From positions 7,398,621 through 7,462,620 of the forward strand of contig CM032809.1 of NCBI GenBank assembly GCA_019155185.1: a DNA stretch of 64,000 bases, given 5' to 3'. Positions 10,980 to 25,161 of this stretch are shown here, in pieces. This DNA is from Beaufortia kweichowensis. Taxonomy: Eukaryota; Chordata; Actinopteri; Cypriniformes; Gastromyzontidae. The stretch's first letter is position 1, and every line of letters begins with the position of its first letter. A program made the position numbers and the translations under genes. The notes under the pieces were generated by a model. That model saw only the letters and a program-made list of their open reading frames with translations, ran no database searches and had not been told where the DNA came from.

Positions 10980-11214
10980 TATAATTGTACAGCATTTTTA
11001 TGATGAATATTGTTCCAAAAAACAAATCCACCAGTCAACATCAGCTTTTTCAGCCCATTTATGGACATCTGCATTATAAATATCAACCTTTGCCCTTTGA
11101 CCTCAAACTTTCCACTCACGTTCCCAAAATCTTTCTTTCTCTTTAAGTCTCGCCCGTCTCACGCTGTGTTCCTCGTCTCCTGGTATTGTACTGGCAGGCC
11201 AGAGACATGACTTG

Positions 11215-11235
11215 ATTGGCTGTTGCCATGGAGAC
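11215..11235 (+). promoter_or_regulatory. CCAAT box plus RFX X-box
   Basis: ATTGG (an inverted CCAAT box) at 11215-11219 is followed at 11222-11235 by GTTGCCATGGAGAC, an almost ideal RFX X-box. NFY and RFX sites in this spacing occur in promoters of cilia and MHC-class-II-type genes. No gene start is visible nearby, so a distal enhancer is equally possible. Confidence 0.4.
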
Positions 11236-11673
11236 CCGAATGGTAGTAGGGAGGGCCTGTTTTTCTCTGCCTAGGTGGATGAGGTGAAGAACCCTTTGTG
11301 TGTATGTGTGAGAGAGAGATTGAGGGAATGAGAGCAAAAGAGAGAGAGAGAGAGTGGAGTAATGAGGCTGTATTTGTCAGCTGATCGCTGTTGCCCGGCA
11401 GCATGTGTGAACGTGTAACAGCGCCGTGTGTGTTAGTCCGCCTGCAAATGTGGTCGAGTGTGCGATCGTCTGCGTTGTGGAGATCTCGGCATGAATTTTA
11501 ATTGAGCACTAAAATTGAGCTCTAAGTGTTGAAGTGAATAAATTTGCACCCCATGCGACCTGAACGAGAGGTTTTCCTGCGTGAGAAATGCATGAGTGTG
11601 TTTGGACTGGTGTGTTGTGTGGGTGGCAGCTGTAGCTGAGCAAGACTCGATGCATGATTGCTCATTTAAAGCA

Positions 11674-11745
<72 letters not shown>
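11674..11745. repeat. (CT)n microsatellite
   Basis: About 72 bp of CT repeats with one CTG interruption near the left edge. Confidence 0.95.
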
Positions 11746-11749
<4 letters not shown>

Positions 11750-12063
11750 CCCAGTGCAGACTGACAAGATAAGTACCAAAGCGCATCAGTTCTCTCCCCG
11801 GTGTCTCTCAGCAAGATATAGTACATTTAATTAATAAAACTTGTCAGGCTGACTTACGATTAACCTGTAATAATTATCATGTCCTTTCGTTTGGCTCAAA
11901 TCTGACATGCAGACACAACACACACCATCACGGCTCTCTCCTGCTCATCTTCGCTACTGTAGTGCTGCCAACAGTTGACAGTGCTGTCAGCATATGGATC
12001 CACTCCACCTGCACAACCAATACAAGACTGCTGAAGTGCCAATAGGAACAGCACACGGGTTGG

Positions 12064-12150
12064 AGTTGTGGTCTAGTGATTAGCACATGTGCTTCAGATG
12101 GATGAGATGTGGTGCTCATGTGGGATTCAACTGGGTGAATAAACTGTGTT
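12064..12150 (+). repeat. Degraded tRNA-derived SINE head
   Basis: GTGGTCTAGTGATTAGCACA resembles a Pol III A box. GGGATTCAACTGG, 50 bp on, resembles a B box. The overall layout is like a tRNA-derived SINE head, but it is diverged and the body is not identified. It is not a functional tRNA. Confidence 0.4.
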
Positions 12151-12631
12151 GTTTAGATGTACACAATTTTACTTGGATGGATAACTTAGTACTTCATATT
12201 TTTAAGTAGCTATCAAAGTGTTTAAGTGTTAGTTTATTTTGTGTTGTGGGACATAGTGTTGCAATTGTGTTATAGTTGCTACAACTTCAAAATGTTGTTG
12301 ATAAAATAAAAAAGGTGTATATAAATAGCCTAACTGTAAATTGTTATTTCAGGTTTATTGTACTTGGTTTTCCTGACACCCTCTGGCAACGGTGTAGCAA
12401 CATTAGGTAGGTTCTCCTGTGAGTCATAAATGTTAAGTTTATTCTGTGTTGTGATTTAAAATTCAGAATGAAACCGTTCTTGTAAGAAGTCATCTGTTTT
12501 GTTGTCTTTAGGCAACACAACAGAAATATACACTGAAAATACTTTTATATGAACCATAGAACATTTGTTATATTATACTGTATTATTTTTTCCCTCAAAG
12601 TAGTATTCAAAGAAGTACTTTTCGAAACGTT

Positions 12632-12692
12632 TTTATCATCATTTACTAAACCTCATGTCATAACAAAACCTTTTTCTTTTGGAACACAAAAT
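12632..12692 (+). mobile_element. MITE family A, left-half fragment
   Basis: ATCATCATTTACTAAACCTC, then ATGTCAT and TTTTGGAACACAAAATG match the inner left arm of family A. The outer terminus is missing. Confidence 0.5.
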
Positions 12693-13622
12693 GTAATAAA
12701 TATCTGGTTGGGTGAATTCAGTCTATCATGACTTTCCTTAATGCCAAGGGTGTCAGCAAAAAGCTTATGCAAATTACTTTTAATCAAAGGCATTGTGATA
12801 GAAAAAAGATTTTTTTGCAGTAAAGTCGTGTCAGTCATGAATAAATTAGAATAAGATTTTGCATTACATCACTTTTCTTTGCTGTCTTTATTATGTTCTA
12901 TCACAACATTAAGTCCTTAGATAAAACCTCTAACCATCTTATTAAAAGAGATGGCAACCTCTGGGTCTTTACCCTTGAGAAAACCTACCTGTCAACTTGG
13001 ACCATCTGTGCCTTGTTAACCAATCATATAATGGCCCAGATGACACTGACATCACACTCATCACCATTTGCAGGTGTATTAAAAATTCATTCATTTCGTT
13101 CATTGCTTCATTAATATAGCACCAATGTATGAATCATATGTAGTGAATTTGTCTGTGGGGTATTTTTTGTCTGATTTAGCTCACTTAAAAACTACATTTG
13201 ATGTCAAATATGTTCAAGATTAGCAGAAAGGCATTTAGTTTTTTGTATGACATGTTTTTCCACATAAAGGCAGTTTATTTAGTGCACTGACTCATCTCTT
13301 CCATTGACTTTCAATCAGAACAGTTTCTTGTCTTCTTGTCAGCATCCAGCTGTGTTTTTTTTTAGCTAACCTTGAAGGCTCCCTCTAGGGGAGGATCGCA
13401 ACACTAACACAATCAGGCTGGAGTGACGACACTCATTCAGCATCATGTCTCTCTGCCTGGGAAAAGAGAAGCTTAACCTTTAAAGCACAACATCTTTTGC
13501 TGTCTAAACTTATGTATGTGGTATGATAATATATAATTCATATATATATATAAAACAAATATATGAACGGGTTGTTTGTCCTCTGTCCATATGTTTTTAT
13601 TTTTTAGCAGTATACATTTAGC

Positions 13623-13631
<9 letters not shown>

Positions 13632-13706
<75 letters not shown>
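13632..13706. repeat. (AT)n microsatellite
   Basis: A 75-bp alternating AT tract, likely to form a cruciform or hairpin. It sits about 20 bp before a family B MITE. Confidence 0.95.
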
Positions 13707-13708
<2 letters not shown>

Positions 13709-13728
13709 TTTTATATTTTCTATTTTAT

Positions 13729-14095
13729 GTGACACTGTCTGTAAAATCCAGGCTAAAGTGTCAAAATCAAATTATGAGATTAGGAACATCAAAGTAGTCA
13801 TAGCCATAAAAATGATGAAAATAGGTATGTAAACTATAGATTATATTTTAAATTTTGAGATACATTGCTCAAATGTTCATTTATAATACTGAAAGTAATG
13901 ATTTAATTAACACTACTTTTATTATTTTAAAAATATATTGAGTTTGCTTCCTAAACACTGATTTAAATCTTTGACTTTTACTTAGTCGATATTAAAGATT
14001 TCAAGGTTATATTTTCTTTACACCATGTCAAATGTTTTTATGTAGAACAGTAAACCACTAAAATGACTTTAGCTGGGTTTTTTACAGACAGACGG
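13729..14095. mobile_element. Palindromic MITE family B copy
   Basis: Begins TGTGACACTGTCTGTAAAAT and ends AGCTGGGTTTTTTACAGACA. Shares internal blocks with the copies at 31990-32160 and 33081-33323: GCTTCCTAAACACTGATTTA, AATCTTTGACTTTTACTTAG, TATTAAAGATTTCAAGGTTA. Confidence 0.65.
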
Positions 14096-17000
14096 CATCA
14101 GCTTCCAGGCTTTGGCTTCTTATTATACCGAAAGCAAAGTTCTAACTGTACCTTGTGAAGAGGAGGACAGAAAGTAAAAATAGTTGGCTGCAGGAAAGGT
14201 ACATCCACAGTATCTTCCATTTGAACAGAGACAACTTTCGAAAGAAGAAGAGAAAAGGTGAAAAGAAAGGTGAAAGTATGCAGCACAAAGGCAAAACTAG
14301 TGAACACTGCTGCAAGCAAAGCAAAAAAGCTATCCTCAATTTTTCACTCTGTTAGTCATTGTGATTCTAATTTGAAGTTAAGAATGGATGGATTGCAGCT
14401 GGTGATTCAGTTTCTCCTGTGGGGAAAAAGGGGATCAAAATGTGCCGTGCCCCCAGAAAAAGCACAATTGACTGTCTCACAACCGTGGTTCTTAATGCAG
14501 GCGCTATTTGTTTAGGTTTTGTTTATCATCGCCTTACTTTGACAAATACACAAGTCAATTCTCAGCCACAGGAAAACAATTTGGAGAGAGGGATTTGATT
14601 TTGTGCCTGCCAGATGGTGAGTTAATTTTAAATTCTGGTTCTTGTAATTCCCATTTGAACATGTTGCTTATTTGGAGTTCCAGAGTATACAAATCAGATT
14701 TGGGCAACACAAGTCTCCCGTGTAGTTATTTATTTTTAAAGAACAATGAAAATGAAATCATTAATTTAATAAAATCGAATGTGCTTCATTAAAATTGTCA
14801 TATGCAGCATATCTCTGTCAAAGCACGTATCATAGTTCAACCCTCCCAAAAATGCACTGTCATACAACTTTCCATGTCACGCAGGTGAAAGGATTACGTC
14901 TCTTTGTTTGAAATGAGCCATGCTAAATCAACAAATCTGTAAAACACAATGCTTGAGAATAAAAGCACCCAGCAACAAAAACAAGGTGAAAATGCTGACT
15001 TCTCCTCGAGGAATGCGTAAACACACACTGGTGTGAATAAATGAGACGAACGCTGTTGGTTATGAGGGTGTTGTACGGAGATAATTTGTGGTTCATTGTA
15101 GGATATATTGAGATGCAACATCTTTCCTAATTATCTCCACCGAGAGGTCGTGTTTAATTGGAGCCCTGTGCCGCAAAGACACGCGCACATCAAACGCACA
15201 CTTTACATAAAACACATGCTAACTCAACACAAACATAATAACAAACTGGAATTCTTACATCTGACATTGCATTGCGCTCTATATCTGTTGAGAAGTTTCT
15301 TACTCTTGTTGATGATCTCTGATCCTTCGTTTTGTAGCTCGGGAGCTCTATAAACTAGGGCATCGCTCTCTGCACAGTCCATTTTCTCTGGACAAACACA
15401 GAACACACTGAGCTCAGAAGTATAACTGTGAAGTCACTAAACAGCCGTGTGTGTTATATCTTCCACTTCTTATTGCTCATGATCCCAGAGTTTGATAACA
15501 ATTAAATCTATTCATCCATAAAATGTGAATCGTCAGCATGTGCTCAATCTCATGTCATTCCAATTTCATCTTGATCTTGAGTTTCTTAAATAGAGACAGC
15601 AAGCCCAATCTGTTCATCTTTATCACATCCAACGATTGCTTGAATATGTGAGCCTTCAAACACAATTCTTTAAAGGCTTTTAAATGGTTTATGTGTCTAG
15701 TCAGTGTCAGGCAAGAATGTGTACAAGATAATTAAATCAGATTGCAAGACATGACGTTTTCTGTTATTTTGACATTTTTCATTTAATTGAATGCTGTTCT
15801 ATCATTCTGCTTTCAGCAAATTCTCTGTGTGATCTGATTCTATTTGCCATGCAAATAAGCAGTTTTTTCTAATCAGTGCATCTCTAAAATGAGCATAAAA
15901 TCTTGTTAATGAAAATCCTGCAGGAGTGTAGTTTATACAATATATAAACCAAATTCAAAACCAAGATTCAGTATTTTACAGGATACATATGTTCACTTGA
16001 CATTGCTTTAATATATAGTATACACTGAATTTTTAATAAATTCACTTTCCAAGCTGATTTTGAATCCCCATGCGAACACCATTTTCTATATTTGTGCAGG
16101 TGTCCACATATGCAAATAGCAACAGAACCCATGGAGATGATGATGTATGCTCAGGTGTGTGTATTTGTGTGTAGCTAACTGCACATACATATTTATCTGT
16201 CTTCCATTGTACGTATTTCAGTGGAAATACAGTGCGTGCATGAATGTATGCATTATCATACCGCCATCCTCCCGAGCCTGAAAGGGGAGATTGATGTTGT
16301 TATGATGAGAGACAGCTCTTATGCAGTACATGAGGGATGCAGTGGACATATCACTGGCCGGGGACCTATCAATAACACACACAGCATACAGCATAGATGT
16401 GGATTATCAACACATGACAGACAGTCCCTCTAGCCTTCCCACAAACCCCTACATCCCGGTCTGCTCTCTGATGCTCTCGCTATTATCTAGGACAGTGAAA
16501 TATGCTTAAGAGGAGCAGACATGAGATGGATTGTGCATTCAATGCTCTTCCATTGTTTATAAACCAGGCTAATGATATATTATCTCCTAACCCTAGTCTA
16601 AACACAAATTTAAAAGTAATAGGTGATTTTTAAAGTTTCACTATATTCACACATACAGTATTAATGTAGTAACATTTAACAGACAGGCTGCATTTGACTT
16701 AACAGGCGTCTAAGCCCAGTGTAATGAAAAGAAATCCCATAAGCCCCTCACTACTTGTTTGCCTGTGAAAAACATATTTGTTCAATTAATTTGTACAGAA
16801 ATCTACTGGCCTATACTAAAGGTCACTGAGTCCTTTAAAAAAGTCACACTCACAGAGAAACCGAGCTCTGAACATGTTCGACATGTGTTTTAGACATTCA
16901 TTACTCCCCCTGTAGTGATTCGACCTTTCTAACACAGCTTTATCGAGCGCACATACTTACTGTACAGTCCAACATACAGAGAAGTTCATTAGCTTTCTTT

Positions 17001-18383
17001 CTACAAGAAGTTTTTGTGAATTGTCTTGACATCACAGAGGATTGCCGTGAACAAAGCACTAATGTAGAAAGCTTGAGGGTTTGCGTGTCAATTGTGTATC
17101 TGTGCACTAAATATATGCTACACAAAAATATGGATTTTATATACAAAACAACATTTATGATAATATGCATCTTTAACTACATATTGTCATTTAAAGTTTT
17201 TTAAAAGAAATGTCGTATAAGGTAATCAGTAGTCCTATACTGATCTCCCTGTAATGTGTGTTTGTTTTTCCATACAGTCAATACAATGCAGAAACAGACA
17301 TGCTGTGTATTTTTAGTCTTTGTAATGCTGTGCTGCACCCGTTTTTAAGTCATCACGTTCAATCCAGACTGCAAATTAAAATGTAATTTTATGTAATGGC
17401 ATTGTAGATTCGTTAATTCTGGCATGTATCAAATACATGCATATTCACATCACCATGAACAAATACAAATGTCAGGTGTGAGAGAACAGTTCACATTCGA
17501 TCCAGGATGATTTATATACAGTACCGTTGATGCTAATTATGATAATCCTGCAAATTCTGTCATGCTATTTAAAATCCCATCTGCACAAATGCAGCTTAAT
17601 GTCAGATTCATATATCCAGTCTCATTACAATCAGAGGCAAAGCAGCTCTACGACAATATCGAATCAAAAGATCATCCCTGCTTTCCGTGATGTCTCTAAG
17701 TGTGTTAAATCCAGGATTGGATTTGATTACATTTTATAGTTGTATATTTGCTACCTGCAACAAAAACATAAGTATTGATTTGTGGGCTGTGTGGAGATGA
17801 CCAATCAATTATCAAGCTCCTGCATGTGTTTGTCAGAAAAAACCCTATCTTTCACAAAAGCCCTTTTTCTCTATTATGGACCGTAGTGTCATCATCATAT
17901 TCTTCAGTCACACAACTATCTCTCTCCGTCTCTCTTGCTCTCTTCTTTCAGATTGTGTTGGCCACTCTCAGGGGAATGCGAGCTGGCAGTGGCCTGTCCC
18001 ATCTGTCAGACAGAGGATGAGGAGGAGTGAGGGTGCACGCTGGCGTGTGAATGAAGTATGTGATATATATGTGCGCACGTGGGCTGGAAACGTCAGCTGG
18101 GATGTATGGACACGTTTGTGCACGGGATTTTGATTTATTTGGTGGTTTGTAAATGTTTATTCAATAAATTATTAATTTTGTGTGCGCTTGCTGCATAGAT
18201 GAACAGAGAGCCAACGCTTGACTGATTGACAGTCGCGGGTAAACGACAGCAAGCAAGATGAATGCATTTGATGGAAGACAAGAAAAAGACGAGAAAGAGT
18301 TACAAACCAACATCCTACATCCCTGAATAATTAAACTATGGGATGCCCGAGCTGTGACTAAAACACAAGCGTGTCTGTTGTTC

Positions 18384-18402
18384 AGTGCTGCCCCCTGCTG
18401 TA
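18384..18402 (-). promoter_or_regulatory. CTCF-like motif between dbp and grin2d
   Basis: The minus strand reads ACAGCAGGGGGCAGCAC, a strong match to the CTCF core CCASYAGRKGGCRC. It lies between the two genes, so a boundary role is conceivable but not shown. Confidence 0.4.
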
Positions 18403-21400
18403 TGCAATGCGTCAATGATACATCACACAAGATTTGGAAGCTGAAGGTGTGCTTTGTACATAAAGAGGACAGGCTGTTCTGCAGAGCCGTCTCTCCCTCT
18501 CTCTAGGCTCGCTTTTGAACACTGGAAGCAGAATCAATGTTCTTGCACTAGGAATCCTCTTCACACACTTTGTATTTCAAAGAGAATACAACATACTCAA
18601 CAAGCCGAGGTGGTGTCGGGAAACAGTTTTATAAAAAGTGGTGTGACTGAAGCCTGCGGATATTTGCATGAGAGACAGCTACAGAAAAGATGGGGCTATT
18701 ATAAAACTGACGTGGTTTTGAAATAAATACAAGCTTTATAAATGAAAAATATGGTTTGCGTGATAGATGCCCTGTTGTGTTTGAAGTGTGACTCAGCACT
18801 TAATGTTCAAGAACAACAGCAGCAAATATGGGATTTAAGATCCATGGCATTTCAAGTGGTTTGTTTGACTGTGACTATTTTGAAGTATAATATGTGATTA
18901 AACACATTAAACCATACAAACTCCCACCTCTTGTATTGTTGCATCTCCACACACAATTCATTTATAATCTTTATAGAGAAAGAATAATTGCTGCCTGTTG
19001 CGGCCCGGATTCTCTATTAATGTTTTTTAATCTGGTCCTCCAGCCTTTAAGAGCTTCAGAATCACACCCCGAGTAATCTGCAAGATAGACCATAAAATAA
19101 GAAAGTTCCTTTCCCATGATGACCATGTGTATTGATTTTCAGTTAATGCAATTCATTCACCATGTTTACAGTGTATTTGCTGCATTGCAGCTGTCTGGCG
19201 GTATGGTGCAAACGGAAAGTTTACAATATAATTTGATGCTTAGCAGTTTGGAAAGACTCTGGGGGAATGTCTAAGCAATAATATTTTTTGATCGATGGAG
19301 AAACGAATTTGCATCAAGCTGTGGAGGAACTAACTACTAAGTCGATGCAAGAAGACTGTAGTTTTGAATAATTCAAAAGCTACTACGCTTGCACGGAATC
19401 AGTGGCGATTTGCTAAGAAATGTGTAATGGATGCAGTTGGCATGTTTGATTTGAAATAAAAATGACAGTGAAATGACGGGATATTTACAAAGTGATCACA
19501 GTTAATGCCATTCAACAGCTAGTTTTTGGGACAGTAAATATTCAACACATCTGCTGATGACAGAGATGGTGCTGTGATCTCATGGTAGGAAATGAAACCA
19601 CAGGGGTGAAATTCCCTCTAGCAATACATAAGCAACTGTATGAGGTTGATACACATCAGAGCGGGTCACTTCCCCAGAGCTGTCAGAGAGAAACGTCTCA
19701 TAAACAGCACACAGATTTGCTTGAATGAAAAAGCGTGAGTCATGAAATGGGATTTTTGAGAAAAGCTGGTCCATTTGACATTTCATTTACGCCTACAACG
19801 TGACAATCTCATGGCTTCCATGTGATGTAGTTCAAAAACGCTACCCGATGAGCGATGACAAGATATCGATCACAGAGTCAACCCCATGAACAGGTGTTAC
19901 CGAAACGTGTCATCTTAACAAAACTAAATTGAAAGATAATGCAAAACCTCGGCTGAAAAGCTCACAGATGCCCGCGAGTGTGACGAAAGCTTCCATCAAG
20001 CCATCACTGTACTCTTTTAAGATATCTGTGCTGTTATTTGATAATGACAAAGGATATCAGCCCATCAATCAGAGCGAGGATGCCTCCAGCAACTGTCAGA
20101 GAGAAAGACTTGGTGAGAATGAACGGGAGGAGGAAGAAACATTGTTGGGGATGAGGTGACACATGCATGATTACGTTTGTTACGTTTGCTCTGTTCCAGT
20201 CCCCTCACGCTGCTCCGGCCAGTCGGCCCTGCGAGGAGATGGAGACGTACTCGAATCGCAGGTGCACGGAGGTAGATGCTAATGAATCCTTTCCAGCATG
20301 ATGTTAATTAAGATTAATGAGGGGAAAAGGCCTGGGAGCGAACAGTGTCCAACAATAGAAGAATCACGGGAATCATGTGAACAACAACATGTATTAAAAA
20401 GGATTTGGCACATTGTTAAATATGTGTAAAAACATGATGATGGACAATCAGGCATTCAATATTTTTGATATTATATTTCCTTGTAAATAATTCATCAGTT
20501 CATGTTGATGCAAAAACAAAAATGTTTTTCTTTATATTTAATAATCAAAACCTGGTTTTACAATGTAAAAAACTTTATTTGGAGCATTATTTGGACAAAC
20601 TAGCATTTTGGTATGTAACATACAATTCACAATGAATAAAATCAATTTTACATTCAACATTTTTTATTGTTCAATATCCAGAAAGAAAACGGGTTATGAA
20701 ATATATCATGGCAGTTTAACTCATAGATAAACGTAAGGTGTACGTTCATTTTTGTTAAATGTTTAATCAAGCAAATCTAAAAAAATAAAACTTGCAAATA
20801 CATGAAAATTTGACTAAGTTTATTGTGAAGACCCCAAAACTTGGAAACATGCTAAACTGTGCCATTGTTTATATTAAAACACAGTGGAAAGATGAGTTGA
20901 ACTTGACTGAAACGGTGAATGACGGATGCCTGGGAGACATGATTAGATTTGAAAATCCAATTTTAGATTGGCCTCAAAGAAATTGTATATGTGTAGGTTT
21001 TTATCACTGGCAGATGCTAAAATGGACTCTGTGGAGAATGACTTCTCACTGAAGAGGTGAGCAAGGGGAAGGGCTGTTGCTTTGAATATGAATGATTTCA
21101 TTTAGGCATTCTGGCACTAACTGGCACTCCCCTAAGTACTGTAATCAATATAATGAATTGAATATGGGTTGACAAAACACACACTGGAGTGGCAACCAGA
21201 CATTTGATAGCAGTTGTATCCTTGTAGTGGCACCATTTCAAAGAACTTTCCTTTATTATAGTTAAATTATTTTGTATTGTATTTGTATTCTTTTTAGTTA
21301 AAGAGGTGCTGAAACGAAAAACATGTTTTACTTTCACTTTAAAAAATAATTACTATTTAAACAAACTTCAACATTCAACATGGAAAATCATCCTCACTCA

Positions 21401-24400
21401 GCCCAGATTGTGATGTCACTAACATTACTATCCTAAAATGCAACAACCTGATTTGACATATAGGGGACTTAAAAAATAAGAGCAAAATGGGTGCAAGAAA
21501 CTGACAAAAATTTTAAGTGGACAAATGTGTACCCCATAGCCTTATTAAAGCAACACAAGTATTTATCTGAAAGCTTTTCTTGTGAACTTAATGAGCACTT
21601 TCCTAATAGAGACCATTGCAGATGACACTAAGTAAAGACAGATAGAAGAGAAAACAAAAAGGGGGTGGTGGAGAACATTAGGCTAAATTCCCTGAGGGAA
21701 CAGACAGGGTCTTCAGCTCGATGGGCTAATCATGAAGCCCATAAGGACTATTACAGAAAACAGTTACAGGTTCAAGACCTTTGGGACTGTCTTTGATGCG
21801 TAAAGCGCCTTTGACAATGGCTGCCTTGCACAGTGTTGATTTTCTGAGACAAATTATTATGGCAAATCACCCTCTGCTGTTCTGAATTTCACACCAGAGC
21901 GCATGATTGCTCATTTTACATGCTTAGATGTGATCATTGATAATTAGTATTTGGGTGGTGACTAGTCACAGCATGTCTTGGGGTGTGTTTGTAAGTGTGT
22001 GTGCGATGATAGAGAAATAGTATTAAAGTTGGTACCTGTTTTTCACTGTACCAAGAAAAAAGTGACACATCTAAAATGTGTCTTGCCGTCCTTAATAGGG
22101 ATAGCTAAACTGAAAAATAGGAGTTAGTAAGGAGAACATATGGTAAGTAAAGTGAAGTAATTAAGCTTGAATGAATGACAAATTCATAAAAAAAATCTAG
22201 ATTTTTAGAAAATCCCCAAAATGTGAATATATCTGTAATGCAAAAACAGCAGAAAACTTGCCAAGCGCCGCCTCAATATCCAACTCAAATCCTATTCTGG
22301 GGATTTTTTCTGTAACCGCAATCCCACTATTCATAAATAATATAATCACTGAAAACACAATCATATTCATAAGATTAGCCCAAAGCCCCAAAACCCCCAA
22401 GCTGTTTGTTATTTGTGTAAATCAATAACCTTAAAGATATTTCTGCTGCTTCTAATAATAAAAGTTGACAAAACTAATAAATGGGTTTTGAGGTTGCAAC
22501 TCAATCACTTATTCCCTTCTGAGTGCGTACAATAATAAAGCTAAAATGTAAAGTACAAGGAGTCTGATGAAATGTCAATATCTGTTTGAGATTGCACCTA
22601 TTCTATGGCACTTTTGATGTGTCAGCATATTACTTTTCAATAATATTTCCCTGTAGTTCCCCTGCTTCCCTACCTAAATCTTTAGAAAATCTCTAGTCTA
22701 TTTCTACTCTTCAAACGAAGTGATCGTATAGCTTTAGAGGACTTGAAATATGCTTTGTAAGGACATCTTTTATGATGGGTTTGTCCGTATTAAGGACTTT
22801 AAAGATCACTGTCGACTTTTGTTGTATGGACTTTCTGTTCTACTGAAGAACAAAAATCAGGTTTTGATACAAAACAAAGAAAATTATGAAATATAAAATT
22901 ATGCAACCCAAATCACCCGTCATTAACACTACTTAAACTAAAGATTCTTTAATGGATATTCGCCAAAAACTGTTCTCATACGGTATTTTAGGTAAAACCT
23001 CCTTTTGACTAAATGTTCCTCAAATCTTGTGCATAACCCAACAACTGTATATATCAAAAAACAGCGTTCTTTAAGATTTAAGGGGATTTTCTCTTCACCT
23101 TACTAACTGGGAAAAAAGCACCCTGAGACTGCTGATAAGATGGGTATTCATTATAATCCTGGAAACGTGCTGATTTTGCTGTCAGACTTGAGGTAATGAC
23201 TCTAACCCTCAGTGGATGAAGAATCCATAGATATAAAGATGAAAATTCAATAGCCAACACCAGGAGTCACATTGTTTATACAAATACATTTTCAATGAGT
23301 ATATACAGAGAATGATTATGAAACCATTCATAATGACTTTAGAGACCTCGCTTAGTATCGCTAACATATTAAATTCGCCTTTGTACAAGCCAAAGAAAAT
23401 GCAGCAAGGAAGCTCTAAAAGCGTTACATCCAAATTTCATGCAAGTAGGGTGCAATTTTCATAACATTCCCATTAGTTCTGCACAGTTCTTGCTGCACAA
23501 TCCCTTTCCCTGATGCTGCATGAGAGACTGCATCCAGGGCCGGATATGTGCCGTATATAGGCTCAGATGTCACATTCACTGATTTATGAATCTGTGTTGT
23601 TACACAGACTGGGCTCAGTCTCCACTGTAAAAAAAGATTTTCAATGATCATCATACCGCCAACAGAGGTCACTGCCCTGTCCTCCAATTACCAGCCAGAC
23701 TGTAAACAAACTAGATGTGAGTCCTATGCTTTTAAATTAATTAGAACTATTTTTAATATTTCAATCAAACTGAAGGCTGCTGGACAAATGCATGAATAAA
23801 TGCAGGCAGCTGGGTGTATGATCGTGTTTGGCTTTTTAGAATACACATAACACACCCTCGTCTTAACACTGTCAACCTGTCACACAAACATTGCACACAA
23901 AAATCCACACTTCTCTCCCTCTCCTCTCCCACACGTATTCTAACTCTATCAACCAATTCTATCAATCACAAGACGATACACACACAAGCAATCGCCAATA
24001 CACACCTTTCTCTCCATCCTCACACACAAACACTCTCTCTCTTTTCGCCCAGTCTCTTACACATGCACATATACAGCAGAACATGATTACCTTCTGATAG
24101 GGCGATGGATTGCTGAGCTCTCACGTTCTCTGCTGCGTTTATGTCCAGTAGAGGACAAAATGACCGGCTAGGGGGAGGAGTACAACAATTGTTGTAAAAA
24201 AGCATACAAAAATCCTCAGGAGTTTACTAGACTCTCAGTAAAGCACATCTTTTCTCGTTTCACCAGTAAAAACATTTACAGATTTGTAATAGTATTTTGT
24301 GCAGATATGGACTGCAAAATTTAAGGGTACAATTAAAAAAAACATGTTAGAAAATGAATTATTTTCATTAATGCAAATCTTAAAAAGTGTATTAATACTA

Positions 24401-24564
24401 GATTTCAATTTTTTATTTATTTTTTTATTTTATTTTATAAATCATTTTATTATCAAAAGCGTCTGTACATTATTTATTTTTCGTTTGTATTGAATTCATA
24501 TTTACTTTTTTTTACATTTTAATGTTTGTGCTAAATGTATTTTCTGTCAAGCTGATTATAATTC

Positions 24565-24600
24565 AAAACTATAAAAAGTGCTATACAAATACATTTGAAA
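24565..24600 (+). repeat. Possible LINE/SINE 3' tail fragment
   Basis: AACTATAAAAAGTGCTATAC followed by AAATACATTTG resembles a teleost retroelement 3' end of the type GCGCTATATAAATAAA. It is short and diverged. Confidence 0.25.
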
Positions 24601-24919
24601 ACAATATGATTACAATCATTTTTACACTCGCTTTTAGGTGGCTATATGCTAAGTTGTGTTTCCGGTGTCGGTAAAGCTCGTGCGTTGCGCTTTGGGGTTA
24701 AAGGGCGGGAGGAGGTGTGTGGGGAAACGGGCTTAATAACTATCTTGATTGCATAGTGATACGCCACCGAGCCGGTACGTGTACAGCCGCTTTTAAAAAC
24801 ATTCCCGCAACCGTCCACGACGACAAGTTTAGCATTCAACACGTGTCGCGCGAGTGATGAAGAGAGAGAGGGAGGTTGCTAGGTGACGGGGCGTATATAC
24901 TGAATTTTAACAAAATAAC

Positions 24920-24921
<2 letters not shown>

Positions 24922-24956
<35 letters not shown>

Positions 24957-24977
24957 GTATGTGAGAGAGAGAGAGAG
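24922..24977. repeat. (GA)n microsatellite pair
   Basis: Two GA runs separated by GTGTATGT. They lie in the candidate promoter, where GA tracts can act as GAGA-type elements. Confidence 0.9.
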
Positions 24978-25058
24978 CTAGTCAGCAACATGTAGGCAGG
25001 CTGAGTAAAGAGAGGTCGAGACTGTGTACGTACAATTTTTTTTCTTTTTTACCCACAG

Positions 25059-25161
25059 TCATACACCGGGTGGAAACGTCGTGGAAATGGGCAGCTGTGG
25101 AATGGATTTAACGGGGACGAAGTGCCGCAGGGAGAACAGAGTATCCGGATCCTGAAAACCA
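25059..25161 (+). other. grin2d: Candidate grin2d 5' non-coding exon
   Basis: The block follows TTTTTCTTTTTTACCCACAG (acceptor-like) and ends before GTGAGT at 25162. It is GC-rich and exon-like, but its only ATG ORF is a short upstream-type reading frame of 23 codons. Grin2d needs at least one upstream exon, because its first coding exon has an acceptor at 39456. Donor position -1 is A rather than G, and the block could instead be the transcription start exon. Confidence 0.3.

Noticed and set aside
14142..14515. Overlapping ORFs of 65-85 codons on both strands
   Set aside because: No splice context, no recognisable domain, and mutually overlapping frames indicate chance ORFs.
17951..18020. 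Exon-like block after a CTTTCAG acceptor-like site
   Set aside because: No coding similarity and no clear donor; one acceptor-like match is expected by chance at this density.
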